From positions 124,001 through 188,000 of the forward strand of contig JAIOPC010000010.1 of the NCBI GenBank assembly GCA_021414085.1: a DNA stretch of 64,000 nt, written 5' to 3'. The position numbers and the translations under genes were made by a program. Position 1 is the first letter of the stretch. The number at the start of each line of letters is the position of its first letter. Under the pieces are notes generated by a model, which did no database searches, was not told the DNA's origin, and saw nothing but the letters and a program-made list of their open reading frames with translations. The stretch is from Actinomycetes bacterium (GTDB taxonomy: Bacteria > Actinomycetota > Acidimicrobiia > Acidimicrobiales > Ilumatobacteraceae). Positions 17,304 to 26,274 of the stretch are shown piece by piece.

Positions 17304-18439
17304 CGACTTGCCCGATCTGGCCGCGCGACTTCTTCGATGAGGGCCACCAGCTTGCCGCTGCGATGGAGGGCACCTGCTGCGCGCGCCTTTGCGCCCAGTT
17401 CCGTCAGCGCCGCCGGTGTAGCGATGAAGCGCTCGATCTCGGTGATGAGCCGATCGGCAGTGAAGGCGTTCTGCTCGATCAGCACCGCTGCCCCCTGATC
17501 CGAGAGCAGCTTCGCGTTCGCAAGTTGATGATTCTCAGCAGCGTCGGGCCACGGAACAACAATCGCCGGCGCACCGACCGTCGCAACTTCTGCCAGCGTG
17601 CCGGCACCGGCGCGCGTGATCAGGAGGTCGGCGGCGGCGTAGAGCTGCGCCATTCGATTCTCATAGCCAATCACGCGGTACAGAATGCCCGACTTGCCGT
17701 CGCGGCCGGGCGCGGCCTGGCTCAGAAACCGTTCACCAACGACGTGGTAGACCGCCAGATCGCTGCGCGCCGCCAGACGCGCCGCCGCGTCACTGACCAC
17801 TGCGTTCACCGCGCCCGCACCAAGCGATCCGCAGACAACAGCGACCACAAAACGATCGTCCGCGAGGCCGAGCTGTTCGCGAGCACTAGCACGCGATGCA
17901 GCCCTGTCGAGGCCGATGATCTCGGCGCGCACTGGTGCACCGGTGACCTGCGCGTGTGCCAGCGTCGAACTGGCGTCGCTGACAGCGCACGCCGCCGCAT
18001 GGCGCGCCATGATCCGCGACACGAGTCCTGGGCGATGATCCCACGACACAACGACGTACGGAACCTTTGCTCGCCGGGCCGCGTAGGTCGCGGGAAAGCT
18101 GGCGTAGCCACCCACGTTGACGACCACGGCGGGTTGCAGTTCGCGCAGCAAACGCTTCGCTGCGCGCACCGAGCGCAGCAGTTTGGGCACGAAGGCCAGG
18201 TTGCGGCGCGACAGACTTCGTTGCAAACCGACAACATCGAGGAAGGTGCTCGGATACTCGGTGGATTCAAGCAGTGCGACTTCCGCGCCATGTTGCCCGC
18301 CGACGTAATAAATTGAGTCGCGAGTATGACCGGCAGCTACCAAAGCGTCGGCGATCGCCAACGCAGGAAGCACATGGCCCGAGGTACCGCCACCGGTAAC
18401 AACCGCAAACGTTCCGCCAGCCGCGACGCGCCCCGTCAT
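17300..18439 (-). CDS. murG: MurG-family UDP-GlcNAc transferase (lipid II synthesis), divergent motifs
   Basis: A 379-residue GT28 enzyme that adds GlcNAc to lipid I to make lipid II at the inner face of the membrane. The N-terminal loop GGGTSGHVLPALAIADAL and the donor-side segment RAGAGTLAEVATVGAPAIVVPW are typical. Two acceptor/donor motifs differ from the usual wording: the HEQN-type motif reads SWDHRPGLVSR, and GGSQGA reads CGSLGAGAVN. Its place between ftsW and murC makes MurG the only sensible assignment. The ATG overlaps the ftsW stop (ATGA). Confidence 0.9.
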   Translation of the reverse strand: MTGRVAAGGTFAVVTGGGTSGHVLPALAIADALVAAGHTRDSIYYVGGQHGAEVALLESTEYPSTFLDVVGLQRSLSRRNLAFVPKLLRSVRAAKRLLRELQPAVVVNVGGYASFPATYAARRAKVPYVVVSWDHRPGLVSRIMARHAAACAVSDASSTLAHAQVTGAPVRAEIIGLDRAASRASAREQLGLADDRFVVAVVCGSLGAGAVNAVVSDAAARLAARSDLAVYHVVGERFLSQAAPGRDGKSGILYRVIGYENRMAQLYAAADLLITRAGAGTLAEVATVGAPAIVVPWPDAAENHQLANAKLLSDQGAAVLIEQNAFTADRLITEIERFIATPAALTELGAKARAAGALHRSGKLVALIEEVARPDRASR

Positions 18440-19635
18440 CGGACGTTGCGGGCCACGTTGAGCAGCAAGCCCATCGCCACCATGGTGGCCAGCAGCGAAC
18501 TTCCCCCGGTAGAGAAGAATGGCAGTGTCAGTCCGGTCACCGGCAGCAAACCTGTGACACCGCCGACGTTGATGATGGTTTGCACCACCAGCCAACACAC
18601 GATTCCGCCAGCGAGCAACGCATGGAATCGGTCTTGCGTTGCCAGCGCAACCTGCACGCCGGCATAGGCGAGCACCATGAATCCACCAAGGACGGCGACG
18701 ACGCCGATCATGCCGAGTTCTTCGGCGACCACCGCGAAGATGAAGTCGCTCTGCGCGAGTGGCAAGAACTCACCAAGTTTGGTATCGCCGCGACCAACGC
18801 CCGAGCCGGTGATTCCGCCCTGCGCCATTGCGATCATCGCTTGATACGTCTGATAGCTGAGGTGATCCTTGTGCGCCGCAATATCCAAGAACGCGGTAAA
18901 CCGATCTTGGCGGCGCGGACTGGATGCCACAAACGACAAGGCGCCGACCACTCCCACGGAGCCAGCGGCCATCATCGGCAACAACGGGGCGCCGGCTATG
19001 AACGCCATCGCAAACACGATGCAGCCGAGAACGATCGCTGAACCAAGGTCGCCTTGGGCAAGCGACAACATCGCTCCGACCACCGCGACACCCAACACCG
19101 GCACCATCGTGCGCGCCGGATCGTGCATCTCGGTGTGGCGCGAAGCCAAGAGATCGGCACACGCAAGCAGCGCCGCCAGCTTTAAGAACTCGCTTGGTTG
19201 AAAGTTCAACGGGCCGATGACGACCCACGAACTGGCGTCGTTGACTCTGCTACCAATTCCACCGACAAACGGCAGCAACATCAGCCCGCACGCGACAAAG
19301 AGCGCCGGGAAGATGAGCCGACGCCACCGATGTGTAGGGACGCGCATCGCGAACCACAGCGCGAAACAACCAACAATGGCCCATAGCAATTGCTTGTTGA
19401 ACAGTCCCCAGGGTGAACGGCCATCGTGAAACTCTTTGATTGATGTTGCCGACATCACCATCACGAGACCCAGCATCGTCAGCACTGTCGTCACGACGGC
19501 GATGACATAGAACGCGATAGGCGGTGGCGCGAGCGGGCGAACAGGCGCTCGCCGCGTGGGATGGCGATGCATCGCCTCCGAGCGCGCCAGTGCCGCGCGA
19601 CGACGGTCGCCGATAAGGGCTGCCGAGCTACCCAC
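18436..19635 (-). CDS. ftsW: FtsW SEDS-family peptidoglycan polymerase
   Basis: A 399-residue polytopic membrane protein with about ten helices. SEDS proteins polymerise lipid II glycan strands with a partner class B penicillin-binding protein, here FtsI. Family segments include SSWVVIGPLNFQPSEFLKLA, AQGDLGSAIVL, GGITGSGVGRGDTKLGEFLP, QSDFIFAVVAEELGMIG and LTLPFFSTGGSSLLATM. The GTG at 19635 is chosen because GGAGGGG lies 6 bases upstream and it overlaps the murD stop by 8 bases. A Met at 19572 is the alternative. Confidence 0.93.
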   Translation of the reverse strand: MGSSAALIGDRRRAALARSEAMHRHPTRRAPVRPLAPPPIAFYVIAVVTTVLTMLGLVMVMSATSIKEFHDGRSPWGLFNKQLLWAIVGCFALWFAMRVPTHRWRRLIFPALFVACGLMLLPFVGGIGSRVNDASSWVVIGPLNFQPSEFLKLAALLACADLLASRHTEMHDPARTMVPVLGVAVVGAMLSLAQGDLGSAIVLGCIVFAMAFIAGAPLLPMMAAGSVGVVGALSFVASSPRRQDRFTAFLDIAAHKDHLSYQTYQAMIAMAQGGITGSGVGRGDTKLGEFLPLAQSDFIFAVVAEELGMIGVVAVLGGFMVLAYAGVQVALATQDRFHALLAGGIVCWLVVQTIINVGGVTGLLPVTGLTLPFFSTGGSSLLATMVAMGLLLNVARNVR

Positions 19636-21001
19636 GCGCGCCCCCTCCAGTCGCGGCGAGTTCGGCCACCAGTCGCCGAAAATCGTCACCGCGAGCGGGA
19701 TAGCCGCCGGTCGGGTACCAGTCGAAGCTGGCACACGCGGGCGACAGCAAGACCACGTCGCCAACGACCGCCAGTTCGTCAGCCATCGACACTGCCTCTT
19801 GCATTGAAGTGGCCACGCTCGTCGGACAGAGACCCTCGAAGGCGTGGGTGATGTCGTTGGCTGAACGACCCAAGCCGATGACGGCCTTGATTCGATCCTT
19901 CTCCGTCGCCAAGCTCGACAGATCGAGTCCCTTGTTCAGCCCACCTGCGAGCAAAACGACATGGTCGAACGAGCGAATCGCGGTGAGGGCCGCATGCGGC
20001 GACGTTGCCTTCGAGTCGTTGAACCAGCGGACACCGTCGATCACGCCAACCGGCTCAATTCGGTGGGGAGGATGACGGAAGGTGGCAAGCGCCGCGGCGA
20101 CCGCAGCCGAATCCGCCAGGCCGGACTCGAGCACCAACGCTGCCGCGGCCAATGCGTTGGTGAGATCGTGCGGCAGCGAGCGCGTCATCGAGTTGACGGC
20201 GGCGATGACACCGTGCGGGCCGACCAGTTGTCCGTCGGACACGTGATAATCGGCGTTGCGGCGAGCAAACGTACGCGTGATCCCACCGGCGGCACGCAGG
20301 TTGCGCATCACGATTGGATCGTCAGCGAATCCAACTGCGATGTCGGTGGCGCGACGGTGTTCCCAGATACGAGCCTTCGCCGACTCGTACGATTGCATCG
20401 ACGTGTGCCAGTTCTGATGATCCGGCGCAAGGTTCAACCATGCCGACGCCTCGGCGCGGAACGACTGCAACCAGTTCAGGCGAAAACTGCTGCACTCGAC
20501 AGCGAACACGTCGACGTCGTCGGCCAGCGCCGCAACAAATGGAACCTCGGTGTTTCCAACGGCGGCGGCGCGATGCCCCGCAGTGTTCAGCATGTGCGCA
20601 ACGAGCATCGTGGTCGTTGTCTTGCCGTCGGTGCCTGTGATCGCCAGAATCGGTCGTGGGCCCTGCACCCGATCTTGTTCCCATTCGTAGGCCAAGTCGA
20701 TCTCGGTACGAATCGGCACACCAGCGCGTTCGGCGGCCACGATCACCGCATGCGTCTCGGCGACACCCGGTGCCGGACACACCATCTGCACTTGTTCGAC
20801 GAGGTTCTCGATGTCGCTCGCGCCGGGCTTGCCGACAAGCGTTGCGCCGACTGCGGCCGCCATCGCTCGCTTGGCATCGGACGGGTCGTCGTCGGCGACA
20901 ACGACCAGCCAACCACGCTTGACCAGCTGCTGCGCGAGCGCATCGCCCGCCAGCGCGATCCCGTAGATCAGCGCTGTCGGCTGTGCAGTTGTGCGCGTCA
21001 T
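19628..21001 (-). CDS. murD: UDP-N-acetylmuramoylalanine--D-glutamate ligase
   Basis: A 457-residue Mur ligase that adds D-glutamate to UDP-MurNAc-L-Ala. The P-loop reads ITGTDGKTTTT, with Asp where many relatives have Asn. VECSSFRLNW, WFNDSKATSPHAALTAI and LLSPACASFDWYPTGG are MurD hallmarks. The start ATG overlaps the mraY stop (ATGA). It sits directly after mraY, as in other dcw clusters. Confidence 0.94.
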   Translation of the reverse strand: MTRTTAQPTALIYGIALAGDALAQQLVKRGWLVVVADDDPSDAKRAMAAAVGATLVGKPGASDIENLVEQVQMVCPAPGVAETHAVIVAAERAGVPIRTEIDLAYEWEQDRVQGPRPILAITGTDGKTTTTMLVAHMLNTAGHRAAAVGNTEVPFVAALADDVDVFAVECSSFRLNWLQSFRAEASAWLNLAPDHQNWHTSMQSYESAKARIWEHRRATDIAVGFADDPIVMRNLRAAGGITRTFARRNADYHVSDGQLVGPHGVIAAVNSMTRSLPHDLTNALAAAALVLESGLADSAAVAAALATFRHPPHRIEPVGVIDGVRWFNDSKATSPHAALTAIRSFDHVVLLAGGLNKGLDLSSLATEKDRIKAVIGLGRSANDITHAFEGLCPTSVATSMQEAVSMADELAVVGDVVLLSPACASFDWYPTGGYPARGDDFRRLVAELAATGGGARG

Positions 21002-22053
21002 CGCAGGTTCTCCGTGACGCGGGTGAAGTCGGCAATGAAGATTGCAAGCGCGCTCGCCACGCAGATACCGGAAACGATCCAGAAGCGAATGATCACCGTT
21101 GTCTCGGGCCAACCGATGAGCTCGAAGTGATGATGGATCGGCGACATGCGGAATAGCCGCTTCTTGCGACCCGATGCTTTGAAGACACCCATCTGAATCG
21201 CAACCGACCCGGCCTCAATCACGTTGATGCCACAGATCAGAATCAGCAACAGCTGGGTGTTAGTGGTGAGCGCCAGCAACGCGAGTGACGTTCCGAGTCC
21301 TAGGGCGCCAACGTCGCCCATGATGATGCGCGCCGGTGCCGCGTTGTACCAGAGGAAACCCGCACAGGCCCCGCCGAATGCGGCGGCGAACACGGCAAGG
21401 TCGAGTGGGTTGACGACCGCGCCATACACATCGGGGTTACGGAACGCCCAGTAGGCGATGATCGTGAACGCAAGGAAGCCCATCATCGCTGAACCCGCGG
21501 CAAGGCCATCGGCGCCATCGGTGACGTTGACAGCATTGCTGGTGCTCCACACGATGACGCCCGCAAAGACGACAAGTACCGGCCACGGCAAGTGCCACCC
21601 CGGCAGAGTCGAGCGCGTGAACGACAGCGTCTCACTGAGGCCTGTTGCCGCGACGAGCCACCAGGCGAGCAACGTCGACATCGCCAAGGTGATGTAGCTC
21701 TTCTTCTTCCAGAAGATGCCGCGGTTGTGGCTCTTGCGCACCTTGATGACATCGTCGAGTAAACCCATGCCACCCATCACGAGCACGCCAGCCCACATGA
21801 TCATCGTTTGATCCGACAGCGCTAGGCCCGGGCGCAGGTGTGCCACCAGCCAGCCGAACAAAGCGGCGCCGACGATGGCCAGGCCGCCCATTGTCGGCGT
21901 GCCCTGCTTGTGCATGTGATGCTCGGGACCGTGATCGTCCTTGCCGAGGATCGGTTGCCCTTTGCCACGGGTGCGGAAGAAGATGATCAAGAAGCGGGTG
22001 CCGAACAGGGCGGACAACATTGCGACCGACCCGGCGATCATGACGGCGATCAT
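20998..22053 (-). CDS. mraY: Phospho-N-acetylmuramoyl-pentapeptide-transferase
   Basis: A 351-residue membrane enzyme with about ten helices that moves phospho-MurNAc-pentapeptide to undecaprenyl phosphate, making lipid I. Family motifs seen: GKGQPILGKDDHGPEHHMHK, GTPTMGGLAIV, GLLDDVIKVRKSHNRG, NAVNVTDGADGLAAG and MSPIHHHFELIGWPE. Its ATG overlaps the murE stop (ATGA), so murF, which normally separates the two, is absent here. Confidence 0.96.
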   Translation of the reverse strand: MIAVMIAGSVAMLSALFGTRFLIIFFRTRGKGQPILGKDDHGPEHHMHKQGTPTMGGLAIVGAALFGWLVAHLRPGLALSDQTMIMWAGVLVMGGMGLLDDVIKVRKSHNRGIFWKKKSYITLAMSTLLAWWLVAATGLSETLSFTRSTLPGWHLPWPVLVVFAGVIVWSTSNAVNVTDGADGLAAGSAMMGFLAFTIIAYWAFRNPDVYGAVVNPLDLAVFAAAFGGACAGFLWYNAAPARIIMGDVGALGLGTSLALLALTTNTQLLLILICGINVIEAGSVAIQMGVFKASGRKKRLFRMSPIHHHFELIGWPETTVIIRFWIVSGICVASALAIFIADFTRVTENLR

Positions 22054-23519
22054 TCCTGGCCTCCCGCCTGAGTCGGCTTCCCCGAACTGGCTAGCTCGTT
22101 CAGCACGGCGATCGCGACGGCATGGTCGTCGAAAGAATTCACCGTGGTGCCAATGGTTTGGGTGGTTTCGTGACCCTTGCCCGCGATGACGACCACATCG
22201 CCCGGGCGTGCCATCTGGAACGCGTCGGCGAAGGCACGGCGACGGTCGGGCTCACTCACAACACGTTCACGGTAGTCGGCGGGCACCCCCGCTAACACGG
22301 CATCAATGATCGCCTGCGGATCCTCGGATCGCGGATTGTCCGAAGTGACGACGACGAAATCGGCCAATTCGGCGGCCACGGCACCCATCTCCGAGCGCTT
22401 TTCACGATCACGGTCACCACCGCACCCGAACACGGCGATGACTCGGTTGGCGCCCTGACCTTCGGCTTTGCGACCGGCCGCCGCCCGAGCTGCGGGCAAC
22501 ACCTCCCGCAAACCGTCGGGCGTGTGGGCAAAGTCAACGATGACCGCGAAGGGTTGGCCGGCGTGCACCGGTTCGAATCGGCCGCGCACCGCGGGCGCCC
22601 CCGCAAGACCGCGCGCAATGACATCGACGGGGATTCCCAACTCTGCCGCCGCAGTGGCAGCTGCGAGGCTGTTCATCGCGTTGAAGGCACCACCGATGCC
22701 AACTCGAATCTGTGTGCTGCGCCACTGGTATTGATGGCTGGTGGGCGTGACCTCAAGGTCAGTGAAATCGCGCCGCGAGAACTCCGTCATCGGAATCGAC
22801 GCATCGTCGACCAGCTGTCGGCCGCGAGGATCGTCGACATTCACCACCCCTCGCGCACTGAGGGTCGGTTGGAAGAGTGCAGCCTTAGCCGCGAAGTAAC
22901 TCTCGACGGTGCCGTGCAGGTCGAGGTGATCTCGCCCGAGGTTCGTGAAAACTGCGAGCGCGAACTGACAACCGACCACGCGATGCAAAGCGAGCGCGTG
23001 CGATGAGACCTCAATCACCACCGCTTTCATGCCCGCGGCGACAAAGTCGGCCAACTGCGCCTGCAGATCAGGCGCCTCCGGGGTCGTGTGCTTGCCGGTG
23101 AGGGTGCCAATCACACCTGTCGGCAGACCCGCCGCTGTCAGAACGCTCGCGAGCAGGCTGCAAGTAGTCGTCTTACCGTTGGTGCCAGTGATGCCGACCA
23201 ACAGCACGTGTCGGGATGGCTGTCCGTGGAACGCGGCGGCCAGCGAACCCATTACCGCGCGCGCATCGGGAACTATCACCTGCGGTACGTCAAGTGCCAG
23301 CTCACGTTCGCACAACAGGGCCGACGCACCGGCAGCGACTGCCTGAGCAGCGAAGTCGTGACCGTCGTGGCCATCGCCGCGCAGACAGCAAAACAGCGAA
23401 CCCTGTGTCACGCGACGCGAGTCGAACTCGACGCCGGTGATCGAGACGTTGCTCGACGCCGCGTCGGCCAAACCCGACTCGCGCAACAGATCGCCGAGCA
23501 GGCGCGGCATGGCGGTCAC
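22050..23519 (-). CDS. murE: UDP-MurNAc-tripeptide synthetase, meso-diaminopimelate type
   Basis: A 489-residue Mur ligase adding the third stem residue. The P-loop is GITGTNGKTTTCSLLA and the carbamylated-lysine region LDLHGTVESYFAAK. The substrate-selecting motif TSDNPRSEDP (DNPR) indicates meso-diaminopimelic acid rather than lysine, so the cell wall is predicted to be A1gamma-type. The GTG start overlaps the ftsI stop (GTGA), and its stop overlaps the mraY start. Confidence 0.95.
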   Translation of the reverse strand: MTAMPRLLGDLLRESGLADAASSNVSITGVEFDSRRVTQGSLFCCLRGDGHDGHDFAAQAVAAGASALLCERELALDVPQVIVPDARAVMGSLAAAFHGQPSRHVLLVGITGTNGKTTTCSLLASVLTAAGLPTGVIGTLTGKHTTPEAPDLQAQLADFVAAGMKAVVIEVSSHALALHRVVGCQFALAVFTNLGRDHLDLHGTVESYFAAKAALFQPTLSARGVVNVDDPRGRQLVDDASIPMTEFSRRDFTDLEVTPTSHQYQWRSTQIRVGIGGAFNAMNSLAAATAAAELGIPVDVIARGLAGAPAVRGRFEPVHAGQPFAVIVDFAHTPDGLREVLPAARAAAGRKAEGQGANRVIAVFGCGGDRDREKRSEMGAVAAELADFVVVTSDNPRSEDPQAIIDAVLAGVPADYRERVVSEPDRRRAFADAFQMARPGDVVVIAGKGHETTQTIGTTVNSFDDHAVAIAVLNELASSGKPTQAGGQE

Positions 23520-25690
23520 CCGGCGGGGCAGCCGGCGTCGTTCGCCGGCGGCGTGATCAGCAACTCGTGGATCGCGGCTGTCGCGACCGTGGTGAAAAGA
23601 GGTGCCGCAGCCGTGCCACCGAAACGGTCATGGGAAGTGGGGTCCGGCTCGTCGATCGTCACCAAGATGGTGACGCGGGGGGCTTGCGCGGGAAAGAACC
23701 CGACGAAGGTCGCTCGATACTTGCGGTTGCCATCCTCGCCGTACGAGCCGTCGTTCTCCTTGTAGGCAGTTCCGGTCTTACCCGCGACCGACATACCCGG
23801 CAGCTGGGCGAGCTTTCCGGTGCCGTAGCACACAACGTCGGTCATCAGGCCTGTCATCGTCGCAGCACTTGCCGGCGATATCACCTCATGCGTGGGCGAT
23901 GGGTCGGTTTCGTTGATCTCGCCGTTGGCACCGAGTGTCGCCTTCAGCAGCTTCGGCGCGACGTAGACCCCGCCATTGGCCACCGTGTTCACTGCGGCAA
24001 CTAATTGCAGCGAGGTCGCGCTATAGCCGTAGCCGTATGCGGGGTTCACCCGCTCGGTGCCTTGCCACTCGCTCGGCGGGTGCCAGATGCCAGCGCTTTC
24101 GTCGGGGAAGCCGAGCTCAGTTTTCTGTCCGAAGCCGAAGGCCTCCAGGTAGGCGCCATAGCGTTCGTAACCAAGCTGCTGAGTCAGCAGCACCGTGCCG
24201 ATGTTGGACGAGTTGACGATGATGTCGCGCAAGGTCATTGGCTGCAGGTCGTGCGGCGCCGCGTCGTTGATCCGTTCCTCCCACGCGGTGCCTTTGTCGT
24301 AGATGATGTAGCCCGGCACGTCGATGCTGGTGTCGGGATTGGCCACGCCAGCATCAACAACGCCGGCCAGGCTGAACACCTTGGCCACCGATCCGGGTTC
24401 GAACGGCTCGACCGCAGCCAGGTTGCCGCTGGTGACTTCGACATCCCCGCCGGTGCCGTCGGCCGCGACCGGCGTGCGTTGCACGTTCGCGATCGCATAG
24501 ATCTCGCCCGTCGCACTGTCCATCACGATGACGGTGCCGCCGAAAGCTGAAAGCTCCTCGACGCGTGCGAGCAGCGCTTGTTCCACCTGGAACTGCAGCG
24601 AACGCTCGAGTGTGAGCACCAGGTCGTCGCCCGGCACCGGCTCGATCGTGGTCGCGCCAGAACCAGGAATCGAGCGACCGTCCTTATCGTGCTCGCGCAC
24701 GCGCTCGCCGTTGCGGCCAGTGAGCAGTTCGTTGTATTGCAGCTCAATACCCGCAAGGCCGACGCCGTCGATGTCGGTGAGCCCGAGCACGCTGCGTCCC
24801 ACTTCACCGCTCGGCATGATGCGCCTGTTCTCGTGCAACAACGCCACTCCGGGTAGATCGAGTGCGAGCACCGTCGCGGCGAGGTCGTCATCGATCTGCC
24901 GCGCGATGTAGACGAAGCTCTTGTCCTTGGTTGTGAAGCTGTCCAGCAACGACTGCTGTTTCTCCGTGGACAGATGCAACATGGTGGCCAGCACAGACGA
25001 CGCTCCCGACGGATCGACGACCAGCTTCGGGTTTGCCCACAGGGTGCTGCTTGAGACGCTGAGCGCCAGCTCTCCCCCATCGCGGGCGAAGATTGTGCCG
25101 CGCTCCGCGACCAGCACGGATTCCGACACGCGCTGCGCTTTGCCAGCTGCCAGCAACGACTCGCTCCCCGCCGTCTGCAAGAACACAACGCGGCCGATCA
25201 CCGCAAGGAAGAGCAGGGTGCTGACGACGAAGACCACCTGCAGTCGACGCCGCGTATCACCAGATCGAAAGTGCATTGTGTACGACGACGAGCGCCTATC
25301 GCGCGGAACCCGCTTCTGCAGCGGTCGCGCAACCGTGTTGGTACGTGCGACTCTGCCGCGAGCACTCCGTCCCTTCGGCGCTGATCTCGTCGACCGGTGA
25401 GTCGGCCGTTGAGTCGGTCGTTGAGTCGAAGGATTGGTTGTCGGTTTGGTCGGCCGTCTGTTGGAGCTTGTTGACCGCGCCGCGGGACTATGACGCCGCC
25501 CGGGACTTGCGGGAGTTCGCGCCGGCGGCTTGGCCGTCGTTCTGGATGCCGTTCTTGCTGCCGGTCGCGATGCCTGCGTTCTTGCTGCGCCGGCGCGCGG
25601 AGCAGCTGGACCCGCGCGGCGCGTGCGATGCGCGACCGGTGGTGTGCGTCGCGAGGAACGCGCGCTCTTCGATCTGAAATCCTGGCTCAC
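23516..25690 (-). CDS. ftsI: Class B penicillin-binding protein FtsI with Arg/Pro/Thr-rich tail
   Basis: A 724-residue septal transpeptidase, longer than the usual 550-620. Residues 1-140 form a very basic, low-complexity cytoplasmic tail with TQRPTQRPTHRS repeats. A membrane segment follows (about 150-171), then the pedestal domain and the transpeptidase domain with SxxK (PGSVAK), SxN (SSN in IIVNSSNIG) and KTG (VAGKTGTAY). It crosslinks peptidoglycan with FtsW. The GTG start overlaps the stop of the upstream ftsL-like gene (GTGA); an internal Met near residue 139 would give a normal-length protein and cannot be excluded. Confidence 0.93.
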   Translation of the reverse strand: MSQDFRSKSARSSRRTPPVAHRTRRAGPAAPRAGAARTQASRPAARTASRTTAKPPARTPASPGRRHSPAARSTSSNRRPTKPTTNPSTQRPTQRPTHRSTRSAPKGRSARGRVARTNTVARPLQKRVPRDRRSSSYTMHFRSGDTRRRLQVVFVVSTLLFLAVIGRVVFLQTAGSESLLAAGKAQRVSESVLVAERGTIFARDGGELALSVSSSTLWANPKLVVDPSGASSVLATMLHLSTEKQQSLLDSFTTKDKSFVYIARQIDDDLAATVLALDLPGVALLHENRRIMPSGEVGRSVLGLTDIDGVGLAGIELQYNELLTGRNGERVREHDKDGRSIPGSGATTIEPVPGDDLVLTLERSLQFQVEQALLARVEELSAFGGTVIVMDSATGEIYAIANVQRTPVAADGTGGDVEVTSGNLAAVEPFEPGSVAKVFSLAGVVDAGVANPDTSIDVPGYIIYDKGTAWEERINDAAPHDLQPMTLRDIIVNSSNIGTVLLTQQLGYERYGAYLEAFGFGQKTELGFPDESAGIWHPPSEWQGTERVNPAYGYGYSATSLQLVAAVNTVANGGVYVAPKLLKATLGANGEINETDPSPTHEVISPASAATMTGLMTDVVCYGTGKLAQLPGMSVAGKTGTAYKENDGSYGEDGNRKYRATFVGFFPAQAPRVTILVTIDEPDPTSHDRFGGTAAAPLFTTVATAAIHELLITPPANDAGCPAG

Positions 25691-26271
25691 GGTGCGCTAC
25701 CCGACTGCGCCTTCACGTCCACGTACTGCTGGAACTCCTCGCCGATTGCCGACGAATCGCTGGCATCTGTCTCGACGCCCGCGCGCTGCACGGTTGCGAT
25801 GACATCCGGATCAAGTGCGACGAACTGTGTCTCTGTTGCCGGAACCATCCCAATGGCCGTGGCTTCAGCGATCAAGCGCCCCGGCGAACGCAGCTCAGCT
25901 CGCTCGCGGCGCATGATGTCGTATTGGTCGTACGCGGCCCGGATCTCCCGGTCGATTGCGTCCAGTCGCACCTGCCGGCTTGCCAGTTGCGTCTGAAATG
26001 CGGCTGCTCCAAGCATCAACGCGAACACCGGTGTGCAAACGGCGGCGATCATCCGAGCAGTACGACGCCGACGCGGCACCAACGCCAGCCGCGCGCGCGG
26101 CACGAGATGTGCAACCGGCGCGGTGCGCTTAACCATCACGCGGGCGCCGTTGCCAGCGTGCACTCGACTACGCACGGCCGTTGCACGTGCCGGCGTCGCG
26201 CGAGACGCCGTTGCGCGAGATGTGGTCGCCCGACCCGTGTGTGCCCGCAGAGTGCGGGCTGCCATTGCCAT
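25687..26271 (-). CDS. ftsL: FtsL-like bitopic division protein
   Basis: A 194-residue protein with a basic N-terminal tail of RAT-type repeats (residues 10-36), one membrane segment (about 74-94) and a short coiled coil (LDAIDREIRAAYDQYDIMRR) ending in LRSPGRLIAEATAIGMVP, which resembles the FtsL/DivIC pattern. FtsL sequences are poorly conserved, so the call rests on topology and position between rsmH and ftsI. It is coupled to ftsI by a 4-base overlap and lies 3 bases after rsmH. Confidence 0.78.
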   Translation of the reverse strand: MAMAARTLRAHTGRATTSRATASRATPARATAVRSRVHAGNGARVMVKRTAPVAHLVPRARLALVPRRRRTARMIAAVCTPVFALMLGAAAFQTQLASRQVRLDAIDREIRAAYDQYDIMRRERAELRSPGRLIAEATAIGMVPATETQFVALDPDVIATVQRAGVETDASDSSAIGEEFQQYVDVKAQSGSAP

Positions 26272-26274
26272 TGG

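Noticed and set aside
19961-21130. Plus-strand open frame of 389 codons opposite murD
   Set aside because: Shadow of murD; spans the mraY junction without motifs.
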